Origin: Brevifilum sp029548365
Lineage (GTDB): Bacteria > Chloroflexota > Anaerolineae > Anaerolineales > Anaerolineaceae
Reading direction: 5' to 3'
Assembly (NCBI GenBank): GCA_035376985.1
Contig: DAOSSA010000005.1
Span: forward strand, 59,524 to 123,523
Length of the DNA stretch: 64,000 bases
The position numbers and the translations under genes were made by a program. Below are positions 16,890-25,304 of this stretch, in pieces. Position 1 is the stretch's first letter. The number at the start of each line of letters is the position of its first letter. The notes under the pieces were generated by a model. It was not told the DNA's origin. It searched no databases and saw only the letters and a program-made list of their open reading frames with translations.

Positions 16890-17538
16890 CGGCAGGTAAG
16901 TGCCCTTCCAACAGAGACTGCAAACGCGCGATGACCATGTCAAGCGCAACCACGTTAAAACCGCCCTCCGGGATGATGATGTCGGCGTAGCGTTTTGATG
17001 CGTCAACAAACTCAAGATGCATGGGACGCACTGTGCGCAGATACTGGTCGACCACCGATTGCAGGGTCCGACCCCGTTCCTGGATATCCCTCAACAGCCG
17101 CCGAATCAAGCGGATATCTGCGTCTGTGTCCACAAATATTTTCATATCAAACAGATCCCGCAGGTCCTTTTCAACAAAGATCAGGATGCCCTCCACCAGG
17201 ATGACGGGTTTTGGCGACACATGAACCGTCTCCGTTTTGCGGCTGTGGATGCTGAAATCATAAACCGGCGCCTCAATCGCCTGGCCGAGTAATAATTGTT
17301 GGATATGCTGGACCATCAGGGGGGTTTCCAATGAATCGGGGTGATCATAATTGACCTTGGCGCGCTCCTCGGCAGTCAGATGTTTCTGATCCCGATAATA
17401 GGCATCGTGCGCCAGATAGGCGATACTTTCCATCCCCATGCGTTTAAGGATCAAATCCGCCAGCGTGGTCTTCCCAGACCCGGTACCCCCGCCAATGCCC
17501 ACGACCATGGTGTTTTTGCTTTTCGATTCGGTCATCAT
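16879..17538 (-). CDS. udk: uridine kinase family protein
   Basis: 219 residues. The P-loop GGGTGSGKTT (residues 17-26) and HDAYYRDQ, NYDHPDSLETPLM and PVILVEGILIF are typical of uridine kinases, which phosphorylate uridine/cytidine with NTP in pyrimidine salvage. Two ATGs (17538, 17535) open the frame; no ribosome site precedes them, but TATAAT on the minus strand (17550-17545) lies exactly 6 nt before ATG 17538, predicting a leaderless mRNA. It heads an operon with the VTT protein. The related phosphoribulokinase family is a less likely alternative. Confidence 0.85.
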   Translation of the reverse strand: MMTESKSKNTMVVGIGGGTGSGKTTLADLILKRMGMESIAYLAHDAYYRDQKHLTAEERAKVNYDHPDSLETPLMVQHIQQLLLGQAIEAPVYDFSIHSRKTETVHVSPKPVILVEGILIFVEKDLRDLFDMKIFVDTDADIRLIRRLLRDIQERGRTLQSVVDQYLRTVRPMHLEFVDASKRYADIIIPEGGFNVVALDMVIARLQSLLEGHLPADGK

Positions 17539-17600
17539 GTTACGATTATAATCGCAATTCAGGTATAATCGATTTTATAATTTGTTCATTTGGAGGTTAA
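17539..17600. promoter_or_regulatory. divergent udk/folD promoter region
   Basis: Three TATAAT boxes fall in 62 bp: one on the minus strand (17545-17550) reading into udk with only 6 nt to its ATG, and two on the plus strand (17564-17569 and 17576-17581) reading into folD. folD has a proper GGAGG (17592-17596) 4 nt before its ATG, so its transcript is leadered. No clear -35 element is seen for either direction. Confidence 0.6.
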
Positions 17601-18500
17601 ATGCCAGCAAAACTGATTGATGGCAAAGCCATCGCTGAAGCCCTGCGCGAAGAAGTTAAACAAAAGGTGGCAGAACGGGTTGAAAAGGGTTTGCCTGTTC
17701 CTGGCTTGGCAACGGTGCTCGTGGGAGAGAACCCGGCTTCCCAGGTGTATGTCCGCATGAAGCACAAGGCTTGCCAGGAAGCCAATATCATCTCAACTGG
17801 CAATGTGCTGCCCGCCAACGCCAGCCAGGCTGAGGTAGAAGACCTGGTGCACAAGTTGAATGCCGATGCCAATATTCACGGCATCCTGGTGCAGTTGCCC
17901 CTGCCGGCAGGTCTGGATGAGGAACGTGTGCTCAACACGATCAGCCTGCAAAAGGATGTGGACGGCTTTCATCCGATTAATATCGGTCGCCTGGCGCAAA
18001 AAGGGCGGGAACCGCTCTTTATTCCAGCCACTCCGGCTGGCGTGATGTATTTACTGGAGGATAGCGATGTTGAGCTTTCGGGCGCCAACGCTGTTGTTTT
18101 AGGGCGCTCGAACATCGTTGGCATGCCGGTGGCTTTGCTGCTGGTCAAGGCGAATGCTACAGTAACCATCTGCCACTCGCGCACCAGGGACATCCCAGCG
18201 CTGATTCGCGAGGCTGATATACTGGTGGCTGCGGTGGGCATCCCCGAATTTGTGCGCGGAGATTGGGTTAAGCCCGGCGCCATCGTGATCGACGTGGGCG
18301 TCAATCGCATCGAAGATGAGACCCGTAAAAGCGGTCACCGCCTGGTAGGCGACGTGGCCTTCGATGAGGTCGCTGAAGTCGCCGGTGCGATCACCCCGGT
18401 GCCCGGCGGTGTGGGTCCGATGACCATCGCCATGCTGCTGCGCAACACGCTGCGCGCGGCTCGCCTGGCGGACGGTAACGGAATGGAAAACAACTCGTAG
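17601..18500 (+). CDS. folD: bifunctional methylenetetrahydrofolate dehydrogenase / methenyltetrahydrofolate cyclohydrolase
   Basis: 299 residues. Family signatures: VGENPASQVYVRMKHKACQEANI (key Tyr and Lys near residues 50-56), GILVQLPLPAGLDEERV, the dinucleotide-binding VVLGRSNIVGMPVALLL, and the C-terminal ITPVPGGVGPMTIAMLL. FolD interconverts 5,10-methylene-THF, methenyl-THF and 10-formyl-THF in one-carbon metabolism. Monocistronic as far as visible, transcribed divergently from udk. Confidence 0.97.
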   Translation: MPAKLIDGKAIAEALREEVKQKVAERVEKGLPVPGLATVLVGENPASQVYVRMKHKACQEANIISTGNVLPANASQAEVEDLVHKLNADANIHGILVQLPLPAGLDEERVLNTISLQKDVDGFHPINIGRLAQKGREPLFIPATPAGVMYLLEDSDVELSGANAVVLGRSNIVGMPVALLLVKANATVTICHSRTRDIPALIREADILVAAVGIPEFVRGDWVKPGAIVIDVGVNRIEDETRKSGHRLVGDVAFDEVAEVAGAITPVPGGVGPMTIAMLLRNTLRAARLADGNGMENNS

Positions 18501-18592
18501 CGCATCGGTGGGCGGTTTTTCAAGCTGTTGGTGGTCAGTGGTGATTGAATAACACCGATTATTGCTGACCCCTCACAATCGACCGGTGAGCT

Positions 18593-19030
18593 TTAATATT
18601 CCAACAGGATCGTCACCGGGCCGACATTGACCAGTGCTACATCCATATGCGCACCGAAAACGCCGGTTTGGGTGGGAATCCCCCTGGCTGATAGTTGCTC
18701 GGCACAAGCCTCCACCAGGGGTTCGGCGATCTCGGGCTTAGCTGCATCAATAAAAGAAGGACGCCGCCCCCGGCGGGTATCGGCATACAGCGTAAACTGT
18801 GAAACGACGATCGCCTCTCCGCCCACATCCAGGGCGGAAAGGTTCATTTTCTCCTCAGCGTCTTCAAAGATGCGCAGATGCGTAATTTTATCGGTCATTT
18901 GTTCCACGGTCGCCAGGGTGTCTTCCGGCGCCACCCCCAGCAGGATCACCAGGCCCTTTCCGATCTCGGCGACAATCTGCCCGTCGACGGTGACCCGACC
19001 CTGAGACACGCGTTGGATGACGGCTTTCAT
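18593..19030 (-). CDS. dtd: D-aminoacyl-tRNA deacylase
   Basis: 145 residues from ATG 19030, preceded by AAGGAG. Contains MKAVIQRVSQGRVTVDG at the N-terminus, VSQFTLYADTRRGRRPSF with the active-site SQxT element, and the C-terminal GVFGAHMDVALVNVGPVT containing the NxGP motif. DTD removes D-amino acids (and glycine from tRNA-Ala) from mischarged tRNAs. It is convergent with folD and monocistronic. Confidence 0.96.
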   Translation of the reverse strand: MKAVIQRVSQGRVTVDGQIVAEIGKGLVILLGVAPEDTLATVEQMTDKITHLRIFEDAEEKMNLSALDVGGEAIVVSQFTLYADTRRGRRPSFIDAAKPEIAEPLVEACAEQLSARGIPTQTGVFGAHMDVALVNVGPVTILLEY

Positions 19031-19245
19031 AGGCTTCTCCTTTTTCAAAAATTTTGATCAAAGCAAGTAGCTCATCTCACTCGCTTCGCTTTCGCCCCTT
19101 TCGCTATGCTTCAGGGACTTTGTAGCTCACAGGGTCACTAAGCTCCACGTTCTAACTCACCTACCATTTCCATGCCGATTATAGCATCAATGGTATATCA
19201 TGATACCCTTTCAGCTATTCCCATTCACACCTCAGCAGCTTGTAC

Positions 19246-19260
19246 TATAATCAACTCATG
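19246..19260 (+). promoter_or_regulatory. -10 box of a predicted leaderless RNase D mRNA
   Basis: TATAAT at 19246-19251 is followed by exactly 6 nt and then the ATG at 19258, so transcription would begin at or next to the start codon. No Shine-Dalgarno sequence precedes the gene. Confidence 0.6.
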
Positions 19261-20406
19261 CCACATTCACTGAAGAACTTCGAGCGGGTCTGGATCGACC
19301 AGCCCCAGCATTTGCGCCACACCGCTGAAGAACTGGCTGCCCAGGAGATCCTGGCTATCGACACCGAATCCAACAGCCTGTACGCTTACCAGGAGCAGGT
19401 ATGCCTGGTGCAAATTTCCACCCGACAAAAAGATTACCTGATCGACGCCCGGGCGCTGCCCGATCTATCCCCCCTGGCAGAGATATTTTCCTCAGACCGT
19501 ATCCTGAAGGTGTTCCACGCTGCGGAGTATGACCTGATCTGCCTGTTTCGCGACTACGGCTTCAGGTTCAATTTTATATTTGACACCATGCTCGCGGCGC
19601 GCATCCTTGGGTTTCAGCATGTTGGCCTGGGAGCGCTGTTGGAAAAATATTTCGGCGTCCAAATGAATAAAAAATACCAGCGCGCAGATTGGGGTAAACG
19701 CCCCTTGAATCCTGAGATGCTGGAATACGCCCGCCAGGACAGCCATTACCTGATCTCCCTCCAGGAGCAATTACGCGCTGAACTGGTTGCCGCCGACTTG
19801 CTTGACCTGGCAGTGGAAGATTTTACACGCCTGACCATTGGGATTGAAGATACTACGGAAACCTGTGCCGACGATTTTTGGAAAATCCACGGAGCGCGTG
19901 ATCTCAGCCCTGAAAAGGCTGCCGTGCTAAAAGCGCTATACAATTTTCGTGAATCGGTTGCTGAAGCCCAGAATAAACCCTTATTTAAAGTCATCAGCAA
20001 TCAGGCGCTGATCGAATTAGCCACAGCCTGCCCCAAACACCAGGCTGACCTGCTGGAATTATCCACACTGAACGAAAGACAGGCCAGGCGTTATGGGCCA
20101 GGATTGTTGGACGCTGTGCAGAAAGGTCAGCAGGCGCCTCCTGAGCACCCGCCCAATCACGTTCGGCCGCGCAACTCTGTGCTCAACCGCATGGAGATTT
20201 TGCAGGAATGGCGCAAGGAAACCGGTAAAGCGCTGGGCGTGCCCTCCGATGTCGTCATGCCGCGTGACGTCCTCTGCCGGATTTCCCGGGCAAATCCAAG
20301 GGATCTTTTAATGTTGAAGGCGCAGATGTTTGATGTGCCTTACCGGTTTAACCGCTTTGGTCAGGACATGCTCAGCGTGATCACCCGTGAAGGACTTGAG
20401 GGTTGA
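19258..20406 (+). CDS. rnd: ribonuclease D (3'-5' exoribonuclease with HRDC domain)
   Basis: 382 residues. The DEDDy exonuclease domain shows AIDTESNSLY (DxE), KVFHAAEYDL (second Asp), and ARQDSHYLISL (DxxxY-type motif III). A C-terminal HRDC-like region contains LEWRKETGKALGVPSDVVM-type sequence. RNase D trims the 3' ends of tRNAs and other structured RNAs. A TTG at 19240 is in frame, but it lies within the promoter; the ATG at 19258 is used. The stop overlaps the start of the downstream nuclease, pointing to an RNA-processing operon. Confidence 0.9.
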   Translation: MPHSLKNFERVWIDQPQHLRHTAEELAAQEILAIDTESNSLYAYQEQVCLVQISTRQKDYLIDARALPDLSPLAEIFSSDRILKVFHAAEYDLICLFRDYGFRFNFIFDTMLAARILGFQHVGLGALLEKYFGVQMNKKYQRADWGKRPLNPEMLEYARQDSHYLISLQEQLRAELVAADLLDLAVEDFTRLTIGIEDTTETCADDFWKIHGARDLSPEKAAVLKALYNFRESVAEAQNKPLFKVISNQALIELATACPKHQADLLELSTLNERQARRYGPGLLDAVQKGQQAPPEHPPNHVRPRNSVLNRMEILQEWRKETGKALGVPSDVVMPRDVLCRISRANPRDLLMLKAQMFDVPYRFNRFGQDMLSVITREGLEG

Positions 20407-21806
20407 GACTTTCCCTGCACGGCGCTGCACACACCGTCACCGGCTCGAAACACCTGCTGGAAGTCAACGGTAAGAAGATCTTGCTCGAATGCGGCTTATT
20501 TCAGGGTCAGCGCAAGAAGACCTACGACTACAACCTCAAATTTGATTTTGACCCACAGTCGCTGGATGCCGTGCTCCTCTCCCATGCGCATATTGATCAC
20601 AGCGGGAACCTGCCTAACCTGGTCAGGAGCGGTTATCAGGGCTCGATCTTCAGCACCTCTGCCACCCGCGATCTGGCGGGGATCATGCTGAGGGATTCTG
20701 CGCACATCCACGAAAATGATGCAGAATATGTCAATAAAAAACGTAAAAAACAGGGTTTACCCCCCATTGAGCCGTTATACACACTTCAGGATGCTGAACG
20801 CACGCTCCCGCTGTTCCGAGCGGTCCCCTACAATCAAGCTTTTGAAGCAGCACCCGGCGTAAGCGTACGCTTTATTGAAGCCGGGCATATCCTGGGATCT
20901 GCTGCCATCCTGCTCGACCTGGAAGAAAACGGTCGAAAAGCCCGGGTGTGGTTTTCGGGCGACATTGGTCGTCCGGATATGCCCCTGCTGCGTGATCCTG
21001 TGTTTCCCGGTGATTACGATGTTGACTATGTATTAATGGAATGTACCTACGGCGATCGCCCCCACGACGATATCAGCCTGGCATTTGATGAGTTCCATAG
21101 GGTAATTCAACGCACCCTGAAGCGTGGCGGTAAGGTGATCATCCCGGCTTTTTCGGTTGGCAGAACCCAAACGCTGGTGTACTGCCTGAACCAGTGGATG
21201 ACCGAAGGCAACCTGCCTGAAGTGCCGGTGTTCGTCGACAGCCCTTTGGCTGTAGCCGCCTCTGATATTTACCGGCAGCACCACGAATGTTTTGACGATG
21301 AGACCTGGAATTTTATTTCCACCCACAGCCAGCCCGCGCTGGACTTTGACCAGCTAACCTACACCCGTTCTGTGGAGGAATCAAAAGCTCTCAATGAGCG
21401 CTCCGATCCGATGATCATCATCAGCGCGTCGGGTATGGTTGAGGCAGGGCGGATTTTACACCATGTCAAAAACAATATCGGAGATGAACGCAACACCATC
21501 ATCATTGTTTCATGGCAGGCACCCAATACCCTGGGGCGCCGCCTGGCGGAACGACAGCGCAACGTGCGCATTTTTGGCGAGGATTATTACCGCCGCGCCG
21601 GTGTGGAGACGATCAACGGGCTTTCCGCCCATGCCGGTCAGCGTTTGCTGGTGGATTATGCCCGTTCGGTGGCTGGTCAGGCAAAGGGTATCATTTTAAT
21701 GCACGGTGAACCCGTAGCGGCTGCTGCATTAATGGAAAAATTGAGTGACGATCAAACCCTTCCGCCTGTGCACTATCCTGAAAGACTGGTTAACTTCGAG
21801 TTCTGA
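20403..21806 (+). CDS. MBL-fold / beta-CASP ribonuclease-like protein
   Basis: 467 residues. The metallo-beta-lactamase motif is SHAHIDHSGNLP, followed by AGHILGSAAILL (His ligand), and beta-CASP elements VFVDSPLAVAASDIY, IIISASGMVEAGRIL and NGLSAHAGQ. This is the CPSF-73/Ysh1-like group of RNA endo/exonucleases. The start is TTG 20403, whose last two bases begin the stop codon of rnd (TTGA overlap); starting there gives MRLSLHGAAHTVTGS, which matches the family N-terminus, so the TTG start is convincing. It is translationally coupled to rnd. Confidence 0.88.
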   Translation: MRLSLHGAAHTVTGSKHLLEVNGKKILLECGLFQGQRKKTYDYNLKFDFDPQSLDAVLLSHAHIDHSGNLPNLVRSGYQGSIFSTSATRDLAGIMLRDSAHIHENDAEYVNKKRKKQGLPPIEPLYTLQDAERTLPLFRAVPYNQAFEAAPGVSVRFIEAGHILGSAAILLDLEENGRKARVWFSGDIGRPDMPLLRDPVFPGDYDVDYVLMECTYGDRPHDDISLAFDEFHRVIQRTLKRGGKVIIPAFSVGRTQTLVYCLNQWMTEGNLPEVPVFVDSPLAVAASDIYRQHHECFDDETWNFISTHSQPALDFDQLTYTRSVEESKALNERSDPMIIISASGMVEAGRILHHVKNNIGDERNTIIIVSWQAPNTLGRRLAERQRNVRIFGEDYYRRAGVETINGLSAHAGQRLLVDYARSVAGQAKGIILMHGEPVAAAALMEKLSDDQTLPPVHYPERLVNFEF

Positions 21807-21864
21807 ACCCGATCTACTTGTTAGGGGGAGGTTGAACATAGTCATATGATCAAAAACAACCCGC

Positions 21865-21890
21865 AGGGGCAACGCTCTGTGGTTGCCCTG
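21865..21890. repeat. AGGGGCAAC..GTGGTTGCCCTG repeat, partial copy
   Basis: A 26-nt segment that matches 63949-63974 at all but two positions. It forms a GGGCAAC/GTTGCCC hairpin. The outer GTAGGGGC/GCCCCTAC arms of the complete copy at the window end are missing or degenerate here. Confidence 0.5.
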
Positions 21891-21981
21891 CCCAAAGGGC
21901 GTCCTGCTGGAAAAGGTTCAGGGCCACAAGATTTTCACCAACGCCCGTCTTGTGAGTGGCTATTCCCGGCTGAATTTCGAG

Positions 21982-21987
21982 TATAAT
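21982..21987 (+). promoter_or_regulatory. -10 box of the tRNA-Ser gene
   Basis: TATAAT lies 15 nt upstream of the mature tRNA 5' end, a normal distance for a short tRNA precursor leader. No clear -35 sequence is found at 17 +/- 1 bp. Confidence 0.5.
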
Positions 21988-22002
21988 GGATGCCTGCCCG
22001 TT

Positions 22003-22089
22003 GGAGAGGTGCCAGAGTGGTTGATTGGGGCGGTCTCGAAAACCGTTGTAGCCTTGCGGCTACCGAGGGTTCGAATCCCTCCCTCTCCG
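22003..22089 (+). tRNA. tRNA-Ser (anticodon CGA)
   Basis: The acceptor stem GGAGAGG (22003-22009) pairs with CCTCTCC (22082-22088), with discriminator G at 22089. The anticodon loop CTCGAAA (22035-22041) carries CGA at 22037-22039, reading UCG. A long variable arm (GTAGCCTTGCGGCTAC) marks a class II tRNA, and the T arm is GAGGG-TTCGAAT-CCCTC. The 3' CCA is not encoded. All features agree with serine identity. Confidence 0.97.
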
Positions 22090-22470
22090 TTATCGGCAAT
22101 ATCCAGGGCGGGTGCACGGGGAAAAAAGTACTGGAATTAAGCACGAGTTGTCGCCTCCCCCTGAATGTTGGTCAATTGTGGAAAAATATTAAGCGCCATT
22201 TTTATTTAAAGTAACCATCATCGTAGAGTAAGCATTTCTATTGAAGCACTACGCTCAACCATAAACTATTGGGGTAACCCGATCAGGTTGTAGCGATTTA
22301 GAGTTCTTCTATGGGCACGTAGCGCCTATTTTGACCGATGTGGTATATTTAAACGCTGGCACAATGATCATTCGAATCAGAAAGCAACCGTTAAACGCGA
22401 AGAAAAGAACCCCTGCAGGACGGACGTAGAACCGTCACTGCAGGTATCCCATTTAAAAAGGAATTTGATA
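22090..22470. other. gene-free stretch holding the glgP leader
   Basis: No protein gene in these 381 bases. The second half contains an extended -10 (TGG TATATT, 22341-22349) and a strong hairpin just before glgP. The first half shows nothing recognisable. Confidence 0.5.
22412..22444 (+). promoter_or_regulatory. leader hairpin before glgP
   Basis: CCTGCAG-GACGG (22412-22423) pairs with CCGTC-A-CTGCAGG (22432-22444) around an 8-nt loop, with one bulged A. It lies 12 nt before the AAGGAA ribosome site, in the predicted leader of about 115 nt. There is no T-tract after it, so it is not a terminator; it may stabilise the mRNA or regulate translation. Confidence 0.5.
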
Positions 22471-24648
22471 ATGACCGAGATTGTGAGAGAAAAACCTGTG
22501 AAATTCAATCTGCCCAGGCGCATCAAAGGCCTGGGGGATTTAGCCTACAACTTGTGGTGGGTATGGCACCCGGAGGCGCAGCGCTTATTTAAAATGATTG
22601 ATGACCTGTTGTGGGAGGATTCTTATCACAACCCGGTGGTCTTCTTGCGCGATATAGAACGTGCTCGCCTGGATGCCATGATCAATGACCGCTATTTTTT
22701 GGATCGATATGACCGTATACTGCGGGATTTTGAACGGTATATGAAAGAGAACGATACCTGGTTTTCGATCACCTACCCGGCTTTGCACGAAGAAATGGTT
22801 GGTTATTTTTCATTTGAGTTTGGATTGCATGAATCCCTGATGGTCTATGCTGGTGGTCTGGGCGTTCTCTCCGGCGATCATCTGAAAGAAGCCAGCGACC
22901 TGGGCATTCCCCTGGTGGCAGTGGGTTTTTTGTATACCTACGGGTACTTTTCCCAGCGGATCAGCGAAGACGGCTGGCAGGAAGCGGAAAACGTCCCGAT
23001 CGATTTTAATGCCCTGCCCCTGGTCCATTTACTGGATGATGCAGGTAAGCCGATTAAAATCGCAATTGACCTGCCAGGGAGGGAGGTTTACGCGCAAATC
23101 TATGAGCTGAATATCGGGCGAGTCAAGCTATTTTTGCTGAATACCAACCTGGATGACAACAGCGTTATCGATCGTCAGTTGACCGACAAGCTTTATATCA
23201 GCGATCTTGAGCTGCGCATCTCCCAGGAGATCCTTCTGGGCATGGGCGGTGTTCGCGCGCTGAGGGCATTGGGGTATGTGCCAACAGCCTGGCACATGAA
23301 CGAAGGGCATTCTGCCTTCCTGACCCTGGAACGAGCCCTGGAATACATCCGTAAGGGCATGAGCTTTGCTGAAGCGACCGAATTGATCAATAAAACCAAT
23401 ATCTTCACCACCCATACCCCTGTTCCCGCTGGCAATGATGAGTTCCCGCTGTGGCTGATGGATAAATATTTCTCTCATGTTTGGCCTGATCTGGGTCTTT
23501 CCCGGGATGCGTTTCTTGATCTCGCCAAAATCGAACAACCCTGGGGTGGAGAAGCCTTCAGTATGCCCGTTTTGGCTTTAAAGCTCTCGGATTTTCGCAA
23601 TGGCGTTTCGGAATTGCACGGGCAGGTGACCCGCGGCATGTGGAAATCCCTCTGGCCGGATAAAAAAGAACAGGATGTCCCCATCGGGCACATCACCAAC
23701 GGCATCCACACGAAAACCTGGCTGGCTCGCCGGATGGGCGTTCTTTTCTCCCATTATATGGGTGCAGATTGGGCTGAGCATATCTGTGATATCGATTTTT
23801 GGGCAAAGGTTGAAAATATCCCTGACGATGAATTATGGGCGGTTCACAGCCACCTGAAGCGCAGGTTGGTGGCATATATTATCGATCGGGGCCGGAGAAA
23901 ATGGTCCAGTAATAATGTGCACCCGGTTCAAACCCTGGCCAGCGGCGTTTTGTTGGATCCCTATGCCCTGACCATTGGATTCGCCCGCCGATTTGCCACC
24001 TATAAACGGGCTAACCTGATCTTCAGTGATTACGAGCGGCTGCTGAAAATTGTAAACAATCCCCGCATGCCGGTGCAATTTGTCTTTGCTGGCAAAGCCC
24101 ATCCCGCAGACGAGCCTGGGAAGCTGAGAATCCAGGAAGTCTATCGAGCGGTGAAGGATGCCCGTTTTGGCGGACGGCTGGCTTTTCTTGAGGATTATGA
24201 TATGAAAGTCGCTCGCCACCTGGTACAGGGTGTGGATGTGTGGTTGAATACACCACGGCGACCGCGTGAAGCTTCAGGTACTTCAGGCATGAAAGCCGGC
24301 TTGAACGGCGTGTTGAATTTTTCCATCCTGGATGGCTGGTGGCGTGAGGGCTATAACGGGCATAACGGCTGGGCAATCGGTCAGGACAAGACCCTGTTTG
24401 AGGACCAAACTGCCCAGGACGAAGCCGACGCCCTCAGCCTGTATGAAACTCTTGAAAACGAGATCATCCCGCTGTATTACGAACAACGCTCAGCGGATAA
24501 TCTTCCCTCGGAGTGGATTGCCTGGATGAAGGAAAGCATCCGTTCCCTGGGCGGACAATTCAGCATGTGCCGCATGGTCACCGAATATATGACAAAAATG
24601 TACGAACCGGCGATTAAAAACGGTATTGATGAACGAAATGGAGTGTAA
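22471..24648 (+). CDS. glgP: alpha-glucan (glycogen/maltodextrin) phosphorylase
   Basis: 725 residues, of the shorter phosphorylase type with an N-terminal DUF3417 segment (LAYNLWWVWHPEAQRLF near residue 27). Other landmarks: YFSFEFGLHESLMVYAGGLGVLSGDHLK, AWHMNEGHSAFLTLERA, and near the C-terminus RRPREASGTSGMKAGLNG, whose Lys binds pyridoxal phosphate. It releases glucose-1-phosphate from glycogen or maltodextrins. ATG 22471 follows AAGGAA; a TTG two codons earlier is unlikely. Its stop overlaps the next gene's ATG by one base (TAATG). Confidence 0.94.
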   Translation: MTEIVREKPVKFNLPRRIKGLGDLAYNLWWVWHPEAQRLFKMIDDLLWEDSYHNPVVFLRDIERARLDAMINDRYFLDRYDRILRDFERYMKENDTWFSITYPALHEEMVGYFSFEFGLHESLMVYAGGLGVLSGDHLKEASDLGIPLVAVGFLYTYGYFSQRISEDGWQEAENVPIDFNALPLVHLLDDAGKPIKIAIDLPGREVYAQIYELNIGRVKLFLLNTNLDDNSVIDRQLTDKLYISDLELRISQEILLGMGGVRALRALGYVPTAWHMNEGHSAFLTLERALEYIRKGMSFAEATELINKTNIFTTHTPVPAGNDEFPLWLMDKYFSHVWPDLGLSRDAFLDLAKIEQPWGGEAFSMPVLALKLSDFRNGVSELHGQVTRGMWKSLWPDKKEQDVPIGHITNGIHTKTWLARRMGVLFSHYMGADWAEHICDIDFWAKVENIPDDELWAVHSHLKRRLVAYIIDRGRRKWSSNNVHPVQTLASGVLLDPYALTIGFARRFATYKRANLIFSDYERLLKIVNNPRMPVQFVFAGKAHPADEPGKLRIQEVYRAVKDARFGGRLAFLEDYDMKVARHLVQGVDVWLNTPRRPREASGTSGMKAGLNGVLNFSILDGWWREGYNGHNGWAIGQDKTLFEDQTAQDEADALSLYETLENEIIPLYYEQRSADNLPSEWIAWMKESIRSLGGQFSMCRMVTEYMTKMYEPAIKNGIDERNGV

Positions 24649-25187
24649 TGCAAGCAATGATTGATATTTTGCTTTCACCATCCGCCTGGTTATTTGCCCT
24701 GGTCATTTTCCTGGCGCGCATGGTCAATATTGCTATGGATACCCTGCGCATTATGTTCACCATGCGCCAAAAAAGCGGGATAGCATGGGTTTTGGGTTTT
24801 ATCGAATCGGCAATTTACATTATATTAATCGGTTCGGTGCTGACAAATATCGGAAATCCCCTGAATATCATCGGCTATTCGGCAGGGTTTGCGACAGGGA
24901 ATGTGCTGGGCATGGCAATTGAAAAACGCCTGGCTTTGGGTTACATGCACTTTAATATTATCAGCCGCAATCACAGTACAGAGATTGCGGATGCACTGCG
25001 CAACGCCGGCTTTGGCGTGACAGAAATTCCCGCCAGGGGGCGTGAAAGCAACTTCATGCTGGTCGATTGCCGGGTCAGGCGTAAACAATCCAAAGACGTG
25101 GAAAACCTGGTGCTTGAAATCGACCCGGAGGCTTTCATCACTGCCGAAGAAATTGTTCCCCGGGGCAGCGGGATCTGGCGCGCCTGA
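24648..25187 (+). CDS. UPF0316 / DUF2179-DUF5698 membrane protein
   Basis: 179 residues. Three N-terminal membrane segments (about residues 13-33, 44-64, 70-90) with ARMVNIAMDTLRIMFTMRQ and GYSAGFATGNVLGMAIE, the UPF0316 pattern, then a soluble ACT-like DUF2179 half with GFGVTEIPARGRE and SNFMLVDCRVRRK. Function is unknown. The ATG overlaps the glgP stop by one base, so the two are translationally coupled, and a terminator follows 18 bp after the stop. Confidence 0.85.
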   Translation: MQAMIDILLSPSAWLFALVIFLARMVNIAMDTLRIMFTMRQKSGIAWVLGFIESAIYIILIGSVLTNIGNPLNIIGYSAGFATGNVLGMAIEKRLALGYMHFNIISRNHSTEIADALRNAGFGVTEIPARGRESNFMLVDCRVRRKQSKDVENLVLEIDPEAFITAEEIVPRGSGIWRA

Positions 25188-25204
25188 TCGTCAAAGTGAA
25201 TAAA

Positions 25205-25238
25205 GGCTGCTGTCAAACTGACGGCAGCAATTTTTTTA
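25205..25238 (+). terminator. rho-independent terminator of the glgP operon
   Basis: GCTGCTGTCA pairs with TGACGGCAGC around AAC, with one imperfect pair, and is followed directly by AATTTTTTT. Confidence 0.9.
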
Positions 25239-25304
25239 AACACAACTGCCATAGGGCGCAGGTTGTTGTATACTATTAAGAGCACTTGAAAAACAGGAGG
25301 AACC

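Noticed and set aside
22412..22470. Riboswitch before glgP
   Set aside because: There is a hairpin, but no conserved core of any known riboswitch class could be recognised.
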